64,000 nt of DNA from JBLMYQ01 sp050258375 (lineage in GTDB: Bacteria; Bacillota; Clostridia; Acetivibrionales; UBA4821), in the NCBI GenBank assembly GCA_050258375.1, contig JBLMYQ010000066.1, forward strand, positions 1 through 64,000. The letters run 5' to 3'. Positions 7,771 through 16,448 of this stretch are shown one piece after another. Position numbers and translations under genes: made by a program. Every line of letters begins with the position of its first letter. Within the stretch, counting starts at the first letter, position 1. The notes below the pieces were generated by a model. The model was not told where the DNA came from. It searched no databases and saw nothing but the letters and a program-made list of their open reading frames with translations.

Positions 7771-9795
7771 TTATTTTATCATTGCGGCGATAATTGGAGC
7801 TATAATAAGTGATATTGTACCCATAACCTTGATTACTGCATTCAAAGATGGACCTGCAGTATCTTTGAATGGGTCACCAACTGTATCTCCAACAACTGCT
7901 GCTTTATGTGTATCTGAACCTTTTCCTCCATGATTTCCTGCTTCTATGTGCTTTTTAGCATTATCCCATGCACCGCCGGCATTTGACATCTTAAGGGCTA
8001 AAAGAACTCCTGTAGATGTACCGCCAACCAGCATACCACCAATTACCTTTAATGCAACTGCTGGATTGAAAATTGATATTCCAAAGCCAACAACTATTAT
8101 ACTAAGAGGTGCAAGCAAGCCGGGGACAATCATTCTCTTAATTGCAGCTTTAGTAGATATGTCTACACATTTTTTGTAATCTGCTTTTGCCTTGCCGTCT
8201 AAAAGACCCGGGATTTCTCTGAATTGTCTTCTGACTTCTTCAATCATGTCATAGGCTGCATGTCCAACTGCTCTCATGGCAAAAGCACAGAAGAGGAATG
8301 GAATCATTGCACCGAATAGAAGTCCCATTGTAATATTAGGATCTAAAATATTCAAGTCTGTCAGATTTGCTCTCTGAGCAAAAGCTGAGAACAATGCAAT
8401 TGCAGTTATTGCAGCAGAACCGATTGCAAAACCTTTAGCGATTGCAGCGGTTGTGTTTCCAACAGAATCAAGCTTGTCTGTAACTTCACGAACCTTTGGA
8501 TCAAGACCTGCCATTTCAGCTATACCACCAGCATTGTCAGCGATTGGACCGTAAGCATCAATGGCTACTATTGTTCCTGCCATCGACAGCATACCCATTG
8601 CTGCTAAAGCAATACCAAAGAATCCGTTTGCTCCGCCGCCGGGTATCTGATAAGCTGCCACGACTGTAATAATAATTATCATTATTGGAGCTGCAGTACT
8701 TTCAAGACCTACAGACAACCCATAGATTGCATTAGTTGCAGGACCGCTTTTAGATGCATTAACTATTTGTTGAACTGGTCTATATTCTGCAGAGGTATAA
8801 TATTCGGTTATTAAACCAATTAGAATATTTGCAATCAAGCCTGCCATAATTGAACAGAAAAATACAAGATTATTGTTAGGTAAAAAGTATTGTGTCAAAA
8901 AGAAAGCAGCAATTGCGGTTAATATAAATGAAGCATAAAGACTTCTGTTGAGACCTGACTGAGGATTATGATCATCACCTGTGTAGATGAATACTGTACC
9001 GATAATTGATGCTATTATACCTGCTGCTCCCAAACAAAGAGGAAGCATTATGCCTGAAGTACCAAATAGTGCTGCTCCTAAAAGCATAGCTGCTATTGAT
9101 GTAGCTGCATATGATTCAAATAAATCGGCACCCATTCCTGCAACGTCACCAACATTGTCACCAACGTTGTCAGCAATTACAGCCGGATTTCTTGGATCGT
9201 CTTCTGGAATTCCTGCTTCAACTTTACCAACCAAATCTGCACCAACGTCTGCAGCCTTAGTAAATATTCCTCCGCCAACACGTGCAAAGAGTGCAATCAA
9301 AGAAGCACCAAATGCAAAACTGTCAATAGAAGCAATAGCACTAGCATTTTGTTTTGCTACAAATATGTATAGTAATGTAACTCCTAAAATACCAAGACCA
9401 ACAACTCCCATACCCATTACAGAACCGCCTTTGAATGAGATTGCGAGAGCTTTTTTTAAGCTTGTCTGAGCTGCATTGGTTGTTCTGGCATTTGCTCTTG
9501 TTGCAATATACATACCCAGATAGCCTGCGCAAGCTGAGAAAAGAGCACCTACCAAGAATGAAATTGCTGAAAATATTTTTGCTTCAGAAAAGCATGCAAG
9601 AAGAGCAAAAATTAAAATTGTTATTGGTATTAGTGTTTTGTACTGTCGATTTAAAAATGCCATAGCGCCTTGCTGTATCGCTTCTGAAATTTCTTTCATT
9701 TTATCTGTTCCCATATCTTCTTTGAGAACTGACATAGAAAGATACAGTGCGAATAGTAACCCAACAAAGCCTACTGCCACGATCATGAATGACAT
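7771..9795 (-). CDS. hppA: Membrane-bound K+-stimulated ion-pumping pyrophosphatase
   Basis: The protein has 674 residues and about 16 hydrophobic segments, as in the family. The substrate-binding acidic motifs are present: DVGADLVGKVE and EDDPRNPAVIADNVGDNVGD in the first half and the matching GGAWDNAKK and GDTVGDPFKDTAGPSLN blocks near the C-terminus. GNTTAA is followed by KGFAIGSAA; Ala in this position is characteristic of the K+-dependent subgroup, where K+-independent pumps have Lys. It hydrolyses cytosolic pyrophosphate and pumps H+ or Na+; I cannot decide the ion from reading alone. AGGAGG lies just upstream of the ATG. It is monocistronic, flanked by a promoter at 9845-9873 and a palindromic terminator. 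Confidence 0.95.
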   Translation of the reverse strand: MSFMIVAVGFVGLLFALYLSMSVLKEDMGTDKMKEISEAIQQGAMAFLNRQYKTLIPITILIFALLACFSEAKIFSAISFLVGALFSACAGYLGMYIATRANARTTNAAQTSLKKALAISFKGGSVMGMGVVGLGILGVTLLYIFVAKQNASAIASIDSFAFGASLIALFARVGGGIFTKAADVGADLVGKVEAGIPEDDPRNPAVIADNVGDNVGDVAGMGADLFESYAATSIAAMLLGAALFGTSGIMLPLCLGAAGIIASIIGTVFIYTGDDHNPQSGLNRSLYASFILTAIAAFFLTQYFLPNNNLVFFCSIMAGLIANILIGLITEYYTSAEYRPVQQIVNASKSGPATNAIYGLSVGLESTAAPIMIIIITVVAAYQIPGGGANGFFGIALAAMGMLSMAGTIVAIDAYGPIADNAGGIAEMAGLDPKVREVTDKLDSVGNTTAAIAKGFAIGSAAITAIALFSAFAQRANLTDLNILDPNITMGLLFGAMIPFLFCAFAMRAVGHAAYDMIEEVRRQFREIPGLLDGKAKADYKKCVDISTKAAIKRMIVPGLLAPLSIIVVGFGISIFNPAVALKVIGGMLVGGTSTGVLLALKMSNAGGAWDNAKKHIEAGNHGGKGSDTHKAAVVGDTVGDPFKDTAGPSLNAVIKVMGTISLIIAPIIAAMIK

Positions 9796-9844
9796 TAAAA
9801 TTTCCTCCTTTATTTAAATTAATATTTCTATATCTAGCCGTCAT

Positions 9845-9873
9845 ATTTTACTATATAATCCTTAACTATTCAA
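9845..9873 (-). promoter_or_regulatory. Likely hppA promoter
   Basis: On the minus strand TTGAAT (9868-9873) and TAAAAT (9845-9850) are 17 bases apart. The predicted start of transcription is about 40-45 bases before the hppA ATG. Confidence 0.55.
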
Positions 9874-9959
9874 GAAAATTTATATATTGTCCATTAACTT
9901 TATAGTTTATACTACTTTAAGTAAGAAAATGACTCCAGATAAAGACATTCGGATAAAAT

Positions 9960-10802
9960 TTAGAATCCTTTTCCGAAAACTTCTTTTGTTTCTGATATTG
10001 AAATAAAAGCAAATGGGTCTGCTTTAAGGGTTAAATCCTTTAAGCGTGCCAATTCAAATTTTGTAGTTACACACATTATTACCTTTTTTTCATTATGCAA
10101 GAATCCACCTTCTGCGTGAAGGTAAGTAACACCTCTGTGAAGGGTTTTTAAGATTTGTTCTGCAATAATTTCATATTTATCTGAAATTATTAAGACAGTA
10201 GTTTTGGTATTTACTCCTTCTTGCACCATATCAGTTACTGTTGATGCAACATACATACTGATAAGTGTAAACATTACTATTTCTGGTTTAAAGAAGATTA
10301 GTGAAATAATCATAATAACTACATTGCTGTATAATAGGAAGTTACCTATACTTAAATTAAACCTCTTTTTTATAATCATTCCGAGTATGTCGGTTCCACC
10401 GAGGGTTCCACCGCTTCTAAAAACAATACCTCCGCCTATTCCGGTTATAACTCCTGCATATATAGCCGCAAGAAGGCTGTTTTGTGTAGGAGTTTGCATT
10501 GCAGAAGCTATCGGAGGGATATTTCTAAACACAAATATCATTGTAGACATCATGGTGATTCCAAAAATGCTGTATAAAGTAAAGGTTTTACCCAATTGCT
10601 TGGCTCCTAATATAACAATAGGAATATTAAATATGAAAATCAATAGAGAAATGGGAATGCTTGTCAGATAAAAGACTATTAGCGAAAGACCTGAGATGCC
10701 TCCGCTTATGAGTCTGTGTGGAACTATAAAAACTGATATTGAGGTTGCAACCAATGCCGAACCAAGTGAAATTCCGAGCAGGTTTTTAAAAATTTTTTTC
10801 AT
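9960..10802 (-). CDS. YitT family membrane protein (DUF161 + DUF2179)
   Basis: The protein has 280 residues from the ATG at 10802, preceded by AAAGGTGACTCAT; the upstream in-frame GTG is part of that ribosome binding site. Five or six hydrophobic segments cover residues 1-175, including GGGIVFRSGGTLGGTDILG, a hallmark of the YitT family. The cytoplasmic C-terminal DUF2179-like domain (about 195-280) contains VLIISDKYEIIAEQIL and RGVTYLHAEGGF. The function of the family is unknown; a transport role is often assumed. The gene is divergent from trmK and stands alone. Confidence 0.88.
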   Translation of the reverse strand: MKKIFKNLLGISLGSALVATSISVFIVPHRLISGGISGLSLIVFYLTSIPISLLIFIFNIPIVILGAKQLGKTFTLYSIFGITMMSTMIFVFRNIPPIASAMQTPTQNSLLAAIYAGVITGIGGGIVFRSGGTLGGTDILGMIIKKRFNLSIGNFLLYSNVVIMIISLIFFKPEIVMFTLISMYVASTVTDMVQEGVNTKTTVLIISDKYEIIAEQILKTLHRGVTYLHAEGGFLHNEKKVIMCVTTKFELARLKDLTLKADPFAFISISETKEVFGKGF

Positions 10803-10941
10803 ATGAGTCACCTTTTAGGTATTTTTGTTATTTATTATACACCCCAAAATTCTTCTTTTAAATACATAAAATATTTAATGAAAAAAAAGATTGTTTGTAA
10901 TATAATTTTTCTGGAAAATATAATATAATTCAGGAGAAGAA

Positions 10942-11628
10942 ATGAAATTATCCAGTAGGCTCCAATGTATTGCAAATCTTATTGAAACTTGTGAAGCAGC
11001 AGCAGATATTGGGACAGACCACGCTTATCTGCCAATTTATCTTATACATAGCCAAATATGCAAAAAGGTTATTGCTTGTGATGTAAGAAATGAACCCGTT
11101 AAAAAAGCTCAACGAAATGTAAGGAAAGCAGGTTTGGCAGATAAAATAGAGGTAAGGTTAGGAAATGGACTTGAAGTTGTAAAGGAATCAGAAGCAGAAA
11201 GTATAATAATTTCAGGAATGGGAGGAACACAGATTACCAGAATCCTTGAAGGCGGTCAAGCTATTATAAGAACTTTCCAAAGTTTAATACTACAGCCGAT
11301 GACGCAGCACTTTGAGTTGAGAAACTGGTTAAAGAATAATAATTATGAAATTGTTGACGAGGATTTATGTAAAGAGGATGGGAGGATTTATCTGATTCTC
11401 AAAGTAGATTGTAAAACGAAAAATCAAGATGGTATTAATATTTATTTTGGAAATATATTATTTAAAAAAAGACATCCTTTATTAGCTGAATACATAAAAA
11501 AATATATTAAGGAATTTGAAGATGTAAAGCTGGAATTACTAAGTACAAACTCAGCAAAGCTAAATAAAACACTTAAAGAAATTGAACAAAAAATAGAATT
11601 ATTTAATAATTTCCTTAATCAAGTTTAA
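10942..11628 (+). CDS. trmK: tRNA (adenine(22)-N1)-methyltransferase TrmK
   Basis: The protein has 228 residues, the typical length. It begins LSSRLQCIANLI and has the SAM-binding motif ADIGTDHAYLPIYL near residue 21, then IACDVRNEPVKKA and ISGMGGTQITRIL, all diagnostic for the YqfN/TrmK family. The C-terminal helical domain follows from about residue 160. The enzyme methylates N1 of A22 in bacterial tRNAs. AGGAGAAG precedes the ATG. The nif3-like gene follows after 21 bases, the same pairing found across Firmicutes, although the usual rpoD neighbour is not in the window. Confidence 0.93.
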   Translation: MKLSSRLQCIANLIETCEAAADIGTDHAYLPIYLIHSQICKKVIACDVRNEPVKKAQRNVRKAGLADKIEVRLGNGLEVVKESEAESIIISGMGGTQITRILEGGQAIIRTFQSLILQPMTQHFELRNWLKNNNYEIVDEDLCKEDGRIYLILKVDCKTKNQDGINIYFGNILFKKRHPLLAEYIKKYIKEFEDVKLELLSTNSAKLNKTLKEIEQKIELFNNFLNQV

Positions 11629-11649
11629 AATAATAATAGGAGGCTCTCT

Positions 11650-12756
11650 ATGTCCAGCAAATGTGGAAATATAATACAATATATGGAGCAAGTAGCACCC
11701 GGAAAGCTTTCGCAAAACTGGGATAATACAGGACTTTTAATTGGAGATGCAGAACAAAAGGTTAAAAAGGTTCTGGTTAGTCTGGATGTTACCCCTGATA
11801 TTGCTGATGAAGCAATAGCTATTGGGGCGGATATGATTGTTGCTCATCATCCACTTATTTTCAAGCCCTTAAATAATATTAGAAGGGATAATCCCCTCGG
11901 AAAACTATTGTATAGGCTTATTCAGCATAATGTTAATGTGTTTTGTGCACATACAAACCTGGATTCTGCCGGTGGAGGAGTTAACCATACCTTGGCTGAA
12001 ATGTTTGAGCTTAAAGATGTGCAGGTTCTTGAAGCTAGTTATAATGAGGGATATAAAAAAATTGCGGTATTTGTTCCGGTTGAGTATGTTGATAGGGTAA
12101 GAGAGGCTGTGGCAGCAGCCGGAGCAGGATGGCTTGGCAACTATAGCGATTGCAGCTTTATGGCACAGGGTATTGGAACCTTTAAGCCTCTTGAAGGTAG
12201 TAATCCGGTAAAAGGTTCTATTGGAGAGCTTGAAAAGGTGGAAGAGTTCAAGCTGGAAGCTATTGTCCCCGAGGATAAAGTGGATAAGGTTATAGAGGCT
12301 ATGATTGAAGCACATCCTTATGAAGAGGTTGCTTATGACGTTTATAATATTGAAAATAAAAATGCTGAATATGGTTTTGCCAGAATGGGTAAGCTTCAAG
12401 AAAAGATTGATCTTGTTTCTTTGGCAGCTATAGCTAAAAAAACATTGGGGATTAAGAAGGTCAGATTTATTGGTGATGCAAACAAGATAGTTGAAAATGT
12501 TATTGTTTCTTCCGGAGCTTATTATGATATTGCCAGAATAGCTAAAATGAAAGGTGCAGATGTAATTATAACCGGGGATTTAAAATATCACGATGCACGT
12601 AAAATACTTGATTATGGGTTATGTGCTATTGATGCAGGTCACTTTGGAACAGAAAATGTAATTGTACCTGTTATAGCAAATTATTTATCACAAATGGCTG
12701 AAGATGTACAGGTTGTGACATCAACCAGATCAAAGGATGTTTTTATGGTTTTATAA
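11650..12756 (+). CDS. Nif3-like dinuclear metal-centre protein (YqfO type)
   Basis: The protein has 368 residues, matching the long Gram-positive form. The N-terminal Nif3 half has MIVAHHPLIFKPL (near residue 63) and FCAHTNLDSAGGGVNHTLAE (near 98), carrying metal ligands. A central PII/CutA-like insertion (about 130-230) contains KIAVFVPVEYVDRV and EAHPYEEVAYDVY. The second Nif3 half ends with DVIITGDLKYHDARK and DAGHFGTENVIV. Homologues are annotated GTP cyclohydrolase I type 2, but the cellular role is unsettled. AGGAGG precedes the ATG. A palindromic repeat begins at the last two bases of its TAA stop. Confidence 0.92.
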   Translation: MSSKCGNIIQYMEQVAPGKLSQNWDNTGLLIGDAEQKVKKVLVSLDVTPDIADEAIAIGADMIVAHHPLIFKPLNNIRRDNPLGKLLYRLIQHNVNVFCAHTNLDSAGGGVNHTLAEMFELKDVQVLEASYNEGYKKIAVFVPVEYVDRVREAVAAAGAGWLGNYSDCSFMAQGIGTFKPLEGSNPVKGSIGELEKVEEFKLEAIVPEDKVDKVIEAMIEAHPYEEVAYDVYNIENKNAEYGFARMGKLQEKIDLVSLAAIAKKTLGIKKVRFIGDANKIVENVIVSSGAYYDIARIAKMKGADVIITGDLKYHDARKILDYGLCAIDAGHFGTENVIVPVIANYLSQMAEDVQVVTSTRSKDVFMVL

Positions 12757-12798
12757 CTCACCCCCTAGCCCCCTCTCTTAAAATAGAGGGGGATGAGA
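12755..12798. repeat. Short GC-rich palindromic repeat after the nif3-like gene
   Basis: AACTCACCCCCTAGCC begins within the TAA stop and is followed by CCCTCTCTTAAAATAGAGGGGG, a stem-loop. It is the best preserved single unit of the family also found at 55758 and, in diverged form, at 768, 7721, 17788 and 30488. A stem with AAAATA in its loop could also serve as a weak terminator. Confidence 0.7.
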
Positions 12799-12836
12799 GT
12801 TTTTAAATATATAACTATTTTAAAAGGAGGAGAAAA

Positions 12837-13529
12837 ATGTATAATGATAATTCAGGAATAAGAGAAAGAGATGTGGGACTTTCTTCGTATGTGTCAAGGG
12901 TATTTGGATGGATGTTTATCGGACTTCTTGTGACGGCTTTTTTTGCATTTTCAGTTGCTGGGACTGATTTTGGCAAATCATTGATTAATCCTGGGATGAT
13001 GATTCTTTTCATTGTTATAGAACTGGGATTGATTTTTGCACTTTCATTCTTAATAAATAGGATTAGCAGTACGACTGCTACGCTTATGTTTCTGGCATAT
13101 TCAGCTGTAAATGGAATTACGCTGTCCACTATTTTTTATGTTTACGACATTGGTGTTATATTTAAAGCTTTTGGGGTTGCAGCAGCAGTTTTTGGAGTGA
13201 TGGCCTTATATGGAAATATCACTAAAAATGATTTAACCAATGTAGGGAGCATATTTTTTATGGGAGTAATTGGTATATTGATTGCTTCGGTTATAAATAT
13301 GTTTTTCCGCAGCCCGATGGTCGATTTAATAATATCTTATGTTACTGTATTTATTTTTTCAGGACTTGTTGCATATGATGCACAGAAGATAAAAAGTTAC
13401 TATCAGGCGGGTGGAGAATATGGAAGTGACGAATTAATAAAAAAAGGAGCTATTATTTCGGCACTGGCTCTTTATCTTGATTTTATTAATATATTCATTG
13501 CATTATTAAGAATATTTGATAGGGACTAG
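12837..13529 (+). CDS. Bax inhibitor-1 (BI-1/YetJ) family membrane protein
   Basis: The protein has 230 residues with seven hydrophobic segments. Characteristic motifs are YVSRVFGWMFIGLLVTA near the N-terminus, AVNGITLSTIFYVY in the middle, and the C-terminal pore-lining pair near YVTVFIFSGLVAYDAQKI followed by ALALYLDFINIFIALLRIF. Family members such as B. subtilis YetJ are pH-sensitive Ca2+ leak channels. AAAGGAGGAG precedes the ATG. The gene converges with tmcAL; both stops share the CTAG palindrome at 13526-13529. Confidence 0.93.
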   Translation: MYNDNSGIRERDVGLSSYVSRVFGWMFIGLLVTAFFAFSVAGTDFGKSLINPGMMILFIVIELGLIFALSFLINRISSTTATLMFLAYSAVNGITLSTIFYVYDIGVIFKAFGVAAAVFGVMALYGNITKNDLTNVGSIFFMGVIGILIASVINMFFRSPMVDLIISYVTVFIFSGLVAYDAQKIKSYYQAGGEYGSDELIKKGAIISALALYLDFINIFIALLRIFDRD

Positions 13530-14764
13530 ATAGAGATAATTTTCTGGTAAAAGTCCTGACCAGCCTTGCGTTGAGATTTATCAGGGTATCCAAGGCTGAA
13601 AATATCGGTGGACAATATGTCAGCATTTATCATCTTTGCTTGAATAGCATTACATTTTTTAAAAAAATCATGTGGAGATGTAACTAAAGGAAGAGAAGAG
13701 CTTTTGATTTTTGATAAAAGCTCTTTTCCTTTTGAATTGAAACCAAGAACCCGAATATATTGCGGACCTCCATTTGAATTAAATTCTTGAAGGTCATGCT
13801 TATTAATACCTAATAAATGGCATGAAATAATCCGTTGTATGCTTGTAAGGGTATATCTTTTTGCCTTGATTTTTGTTAAAAGCTCTGAAAGCGAACCGCT
13901 GGAAAGTGAAGCCTTTTTAATTCTGTTTTCAATGCCTTCTCTTACATCAGGTATGTTTAGAAGTGATTCTGGCTTGGATTTTCTCAATTGCGTAAGTATG
14001 GCAGTTTCAAAAGCTTCAGGGAATACCGGACCACGCCCCATTTTTATTTCTCTCTCCAAAATGTCAAATGCTTTTTGAGGCATGACAGCTTTAAGTTGAT
14101 TTAAATCTTTTTTATAAAGGGTTTTTCTGATAGCTGTGGCGCTAGCTATTTCGCCCTTGAAATTAGTGGAGTTATAATCTGTTTTGTAACGTTTTATGGT
14201 AAAGGGCTCAATTTTGCTACCTAATCTTTTTAATGCTTTTATATACTCAATTCCAAGTATATTATTAGGTTCTGTTGTAAGCTGGGAAAGAGAGTTATTA
14301 TCTTTAAAATGTATATAATCTTTTAAAGCCAAGGTTCTTGCACTGGGAAATGAAATTCCTGTTTCAAGATGTATGGCAAGGAGCTTCTTGAATTCTTCAG
14401 GCTCTTTGGTGAGTATTTCTGCAATGTAATCAAGTGCTTCGATGCTTCCAGTTTCACTTCCGAAACAAAGTGAATCAATTATTTCCAGAGAATTCAGAAG
14501 ACTTACAGAGCCAAAAGCAAATTGTTCTGCGCTTGCAATAGAATAATATGCCGGTAATTCGATTACCAAATCCACATTATTTAATAGAGCCATTTCTGTG
14601 CGTGACCATTTGTTTACAAGAGCGGGAAGACCGCGTTGTATGAAATTTCCGCTCATTACACTCACTACATAATCACAGCCAGTAATTTCTTTTGCTTTTT
14701 CAATATGATAAAGGTGACCATTATGAAATGGGTTATATTCAGTTACTATTCCAAGAACACGCAT
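13526..14764 (-). CDS. tmcAL: tRNA(Met) cytidine acetate ligase TmcAL (YlbM)
   Basis: The protein has 412 residues from ATG 14764, preceded by AAGGGGAA at 5 bases. The N-terminus MRVLGIVTEYNPFHNGHLYH carries the HxGH nucleotidyltransferase motif; CDYVVSVMSGNFIQRGLPAL and NVDLVIELPAYYSIASAEQFA are family signatures. TmcAL activates acetate with ATP and forms N4-acetylcytidine at the wobble position of elongator tRNA-Met. It stands alone on the minus strand and converges with the BI-1 gene. Confidence 0.92.
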   Translation of the reverse strand: MRVLGIVTEYNPFHNGHLYHIEKAKEITGCDYVVSVMSGNFIQRGLPALVNKWSRTEMALLNNVDLVIELPAYYSIASAEQFAFGSVSLLNSLEIIDSLCFGSETGSIEALDYIAEILTKEPEEFKKLLAIHLETGISFPSARTLALKDYIHFKDNNSLSQLTTEPNNILGIEYIKALKRLGSKIEPFTIKRYKTDYNSTNFKGEIASATAIRKTLYKKDLNQLKAVMPQKAFDILEREIKMGRGPVFPEAFETAILTQLRKSKPESLLNIPDVREGIENRIKKASLSSGSLSELLTKIKAKRYTLTSIQRIISCHLLGINKHDLQEFNSNGGPQYIRVLGFNSKGKELLSKIKSSSLPLVTSPHDFFKKCNAIQAKMINADILSTDIFSLGYPDKSQRKAGQDFYQKIISI

Positions 14765-15016
14765 ATAATTCCCCTTGTTTTGAATTGATATTAGGATAGC
14801 AGTAATATAATAAGAAAACAAGTCCGCAGAGCCAATACTTTGTTGCAAAAAATTATATATGTGTTATTATATTAATATAGCTGTTTAAATTTATAATTCT
14901 TCTTCAAATTTCTATTCCCAGAATTTGTTAAAACAAATAGCCCTAATTTTATGTTTCGAAGCTATGTATTTAATCTGAAAAATATATTTATACCAATGTT
15001 TAAGGGGGAAAGTAAA

Positions 15017-15466
15017 ATGGCCGATATCCAAATTGTTGTATTCGACTTGATTAATGAATTATGCGGAGTAGAAACAACTCAGGTTAACGAGATTGTAAAG
15101 TATCAGGAGATTACAAAGGTTCCTGAAATGCCTGATTTTATTGAGGGGATAATAAACCTTAGAAGTCACGTAGTACCAATAATAAACCTAAATAGAAGAT
15201 TCCATTTAGGAGAAAGTCCAGATATAAGCGCAACTAAAATAATTATTACCAGTATTGATGGACAGCAAATTGGGTTTATTGTTGACAACGTTATAGAAAT
15301 TGTAAGGTTGACGCCTGAAGATAGTGAAGAAGCACCTGAACTTATAAAGAAATGGGGAAAGAAATATATCAAATTTGTTGGGAAAATCAATGGAAAGCTT
15401 GTAAATATTCTTGATTTATCTAAAATTCTTTCTGAAGAAGAAATGGTTCATATTACATCACTCTAA
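15017..15466 (+). CDS. CheW-like chemotaxis coupling protein
   Basis: The protein has 149 residues from ATG 15017, preceded by AAGGGGGAAAG. A single CheW domain fills it: an opening strand IQIVVFDL, the loop EITKVPEMPDFIEGIINLRS and the VVPIINLNRRF strand, then IGFIVDNVIEIVRL. CheW proteins link receptors to the CheA kinase. No cheA, receptor or flagellar genes adjoin it. A second, paralogous gene lies at 28676. The unusual feature is its isolated position upstream of the yceD-rpmF unit, which has its own promoter. Confidence 0.9.
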   Translation: MADIQIVVFDLINELCGVETTQVNEIVKYQEITKVPEMPDFIEGIINLRSHVVPIINLNRRFHLGESPDISATKIIITSIDGQQIGFIVDNVIEIVRLTPEDSEEAPELIKKWGKKYIKFVGKINGKLVNILDLSKILSEEEMVHITSL

Positions 15467-15500
15467 ATAATTTTTAATTTTAAAATTCATGTTTTTACCA

Positions 15501-15538
15501 ATAAGCGTATTGACAAATTGCCAATACGCTTATATAAT
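15501..15538 (+). promoter_or_regulatory. Fully consensus promoter overlapped by a 12-bp dyad, upstream of yceD-rpmF
   Basis: TTGACA (15510-15515), a 17-base spacer and TATAAT (15533-15538) match the sigma-A consensus perfectly. A perfect inverted repeat, ATAAGCGTATTG (15501-15512) and CAATACGCTTAT (15522-15533) with a 9-base centre, covers the -35 and spacer. The dyad could be an operator, or the terminator hairpin of the upstream CheW gene, although no T run follows. Confidence 0.8.
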
Positions 15539-15601
15539 TACTGCTGTTGACCGAAAATCTATTAATGACAAAAGCTTAAAGGATTTTATCAGGTGAATAT
15601 T

Positions 15602-16099
15602 ATGAAGATTTTTGTTGGAGAGTTAACAAGAGGTATTTTAGAGCAAAAGGAATTTGAGTTCTGCGAAAGAATTAACGATTTGGAATTTGCAGAAGACGGA
15701 ATAAAATTACTAACACCTGTTAAATTAATAGGTATAATTAGAAACGAAAGCGGAATCTTAAAATTAAACGGAACGATGGATTTTAAGCTTGAGTTAAAGT
15801 GTAGCAGGTGCTTAAAGGAATTGAATAAAGATTTCAGCCTGAGAGTTAATGAAAGCTTTTCTAGTGCTGAGGGCATTCCCGAGGATTTTTATAAATTTGC
15901 TGGCAACGAAATTGACTTGACGGAAATGGTTTTAGATGTAATAATAACTAGTATTCCTATGAAATCTCTTTGCAGTGAAGAGTGTAAAGGTTTGTGCAGT
16001 TTCTGCGGGAATAATCTTAATAATAAAGCATGTGCTTGTAAAGATGAAGATTATGACCCAAGATTTGAAAAATTGCGTCAATTAAAAAATAATTTATAA
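15602..16099 (+). CDS. yceD: YceD family (DUF177) protein, 23S rRNA accumulation factor
   Basis: The protein has 165 residues from ATG 15602, with AGGTGA just upstream (the GTG at 15593 belongs to that site). It has CSRCLKEL near residue 64, then EIDLTEMVLDVIITSIPMK, then CSEECKGLCSFCG and a final CxC, making up the zinc-ribbon-like cysteines of the DUF177 family. The C-terminal DPRFEKLRQL is also typical. Homologues are needed for normal 23S rRNA levels. It is 38 bases before rpmF, a nearly universal pairing. Confidence 0.9.
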   Translation: MKIFVGELTRGILEQKEFEFCERINDLEFAEDGIKLLTPVKLIGIIRNESGILKLNGTMDFKLELKCSRCLKELNKDFSLRVNESFSSAEGIPEDFYKFAGNEIDLTEMVLDVIITSIPMKSLCSEECKGLCSFCGNNLNNKACACKDEDYDPRFEKLRQLKNNL

Positions 16100-16137
16100 T
16101 ATATAAATTTATGCAGTTCAGTGAGGAGGTGTTTAAC

Positions 16138-16323
16138 TTGGCTCAACCAAAAAGAAGATGGTCAAAAGCTAGAACTCATAGTAAGAGATCTACATGGAAG
16201 CTTGATGCTCCACAGATAAATACATGTCCTCAATGCCACGAGGCCAGGTTGCCGCATAGAGTGTGCAAAAGTTGCGGTTTCTATGATGGTAAAGAAGTTT
16301 TAAAAGTAGAAGCAGGTAAATAA
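16138..16323 (+). CDS. rpmF: Ribosomal protein L32
   Basis: The protein has 61 residues starting at TTG 16138, chosen because GAGGAGGTG ends 7 bases upstream and the product then begins MAQPKRRWSKARTHSKR as in other L32 proteins; an in-frame ATG at 16111 would add an atypical extension. The zinc-ribbon form is present, with CPQC and CKSC pairs. It is co-transcribed with yceD and followed by a strong terminator. The usual downstream plsX-fabH genes are absent. Confidence 0.96.
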   Translation: MAQPKRRWSKARTHSKRSTWKLDAPQINTCPQCHEARLPHRVCKSCGFYDGKEVLKVEAGK

Positions 16324-16330
16324 TTTTCAT

Positions 16331-16373
16331 AATGAAACAAGGGAGCAGGTTCAACTGCTTCCTTGTTTCATTT
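16331..16373 (+). terminator. rpmF terminator
   Basis: AATGAAACAAGG (16331-16342) pairs with CCTTGTTTCATT (16361-16372), enclosing an additional AGCAG/CTGCT stem, and is followed by a short T-rich tail. Confidence 0.8.
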
Positions 16374-16448
16374 ATGTCTGGATTTTCGAGTGCGATTTTG
16401 GTAAACTATTAGAGAAATTTAAAAGACTAAACTTGGTGGGTATTTTTT

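Noticed and set aside
8987..9469. 160-codon plus-strand ORF inside hppA
   Set aside because: A shadow of the hydrophobic pyrophosphatase frame on the other strand; Pro/Ala/Ile-rich product and no ribosome binding site.
10204..10671. 155-codon plus-strand ORF inside the YitT-type gene
   Set aside because: Antisense of membrane segments, giving a repetitive hydrophobic product; the opposing gene has clear family motifs and a good start.
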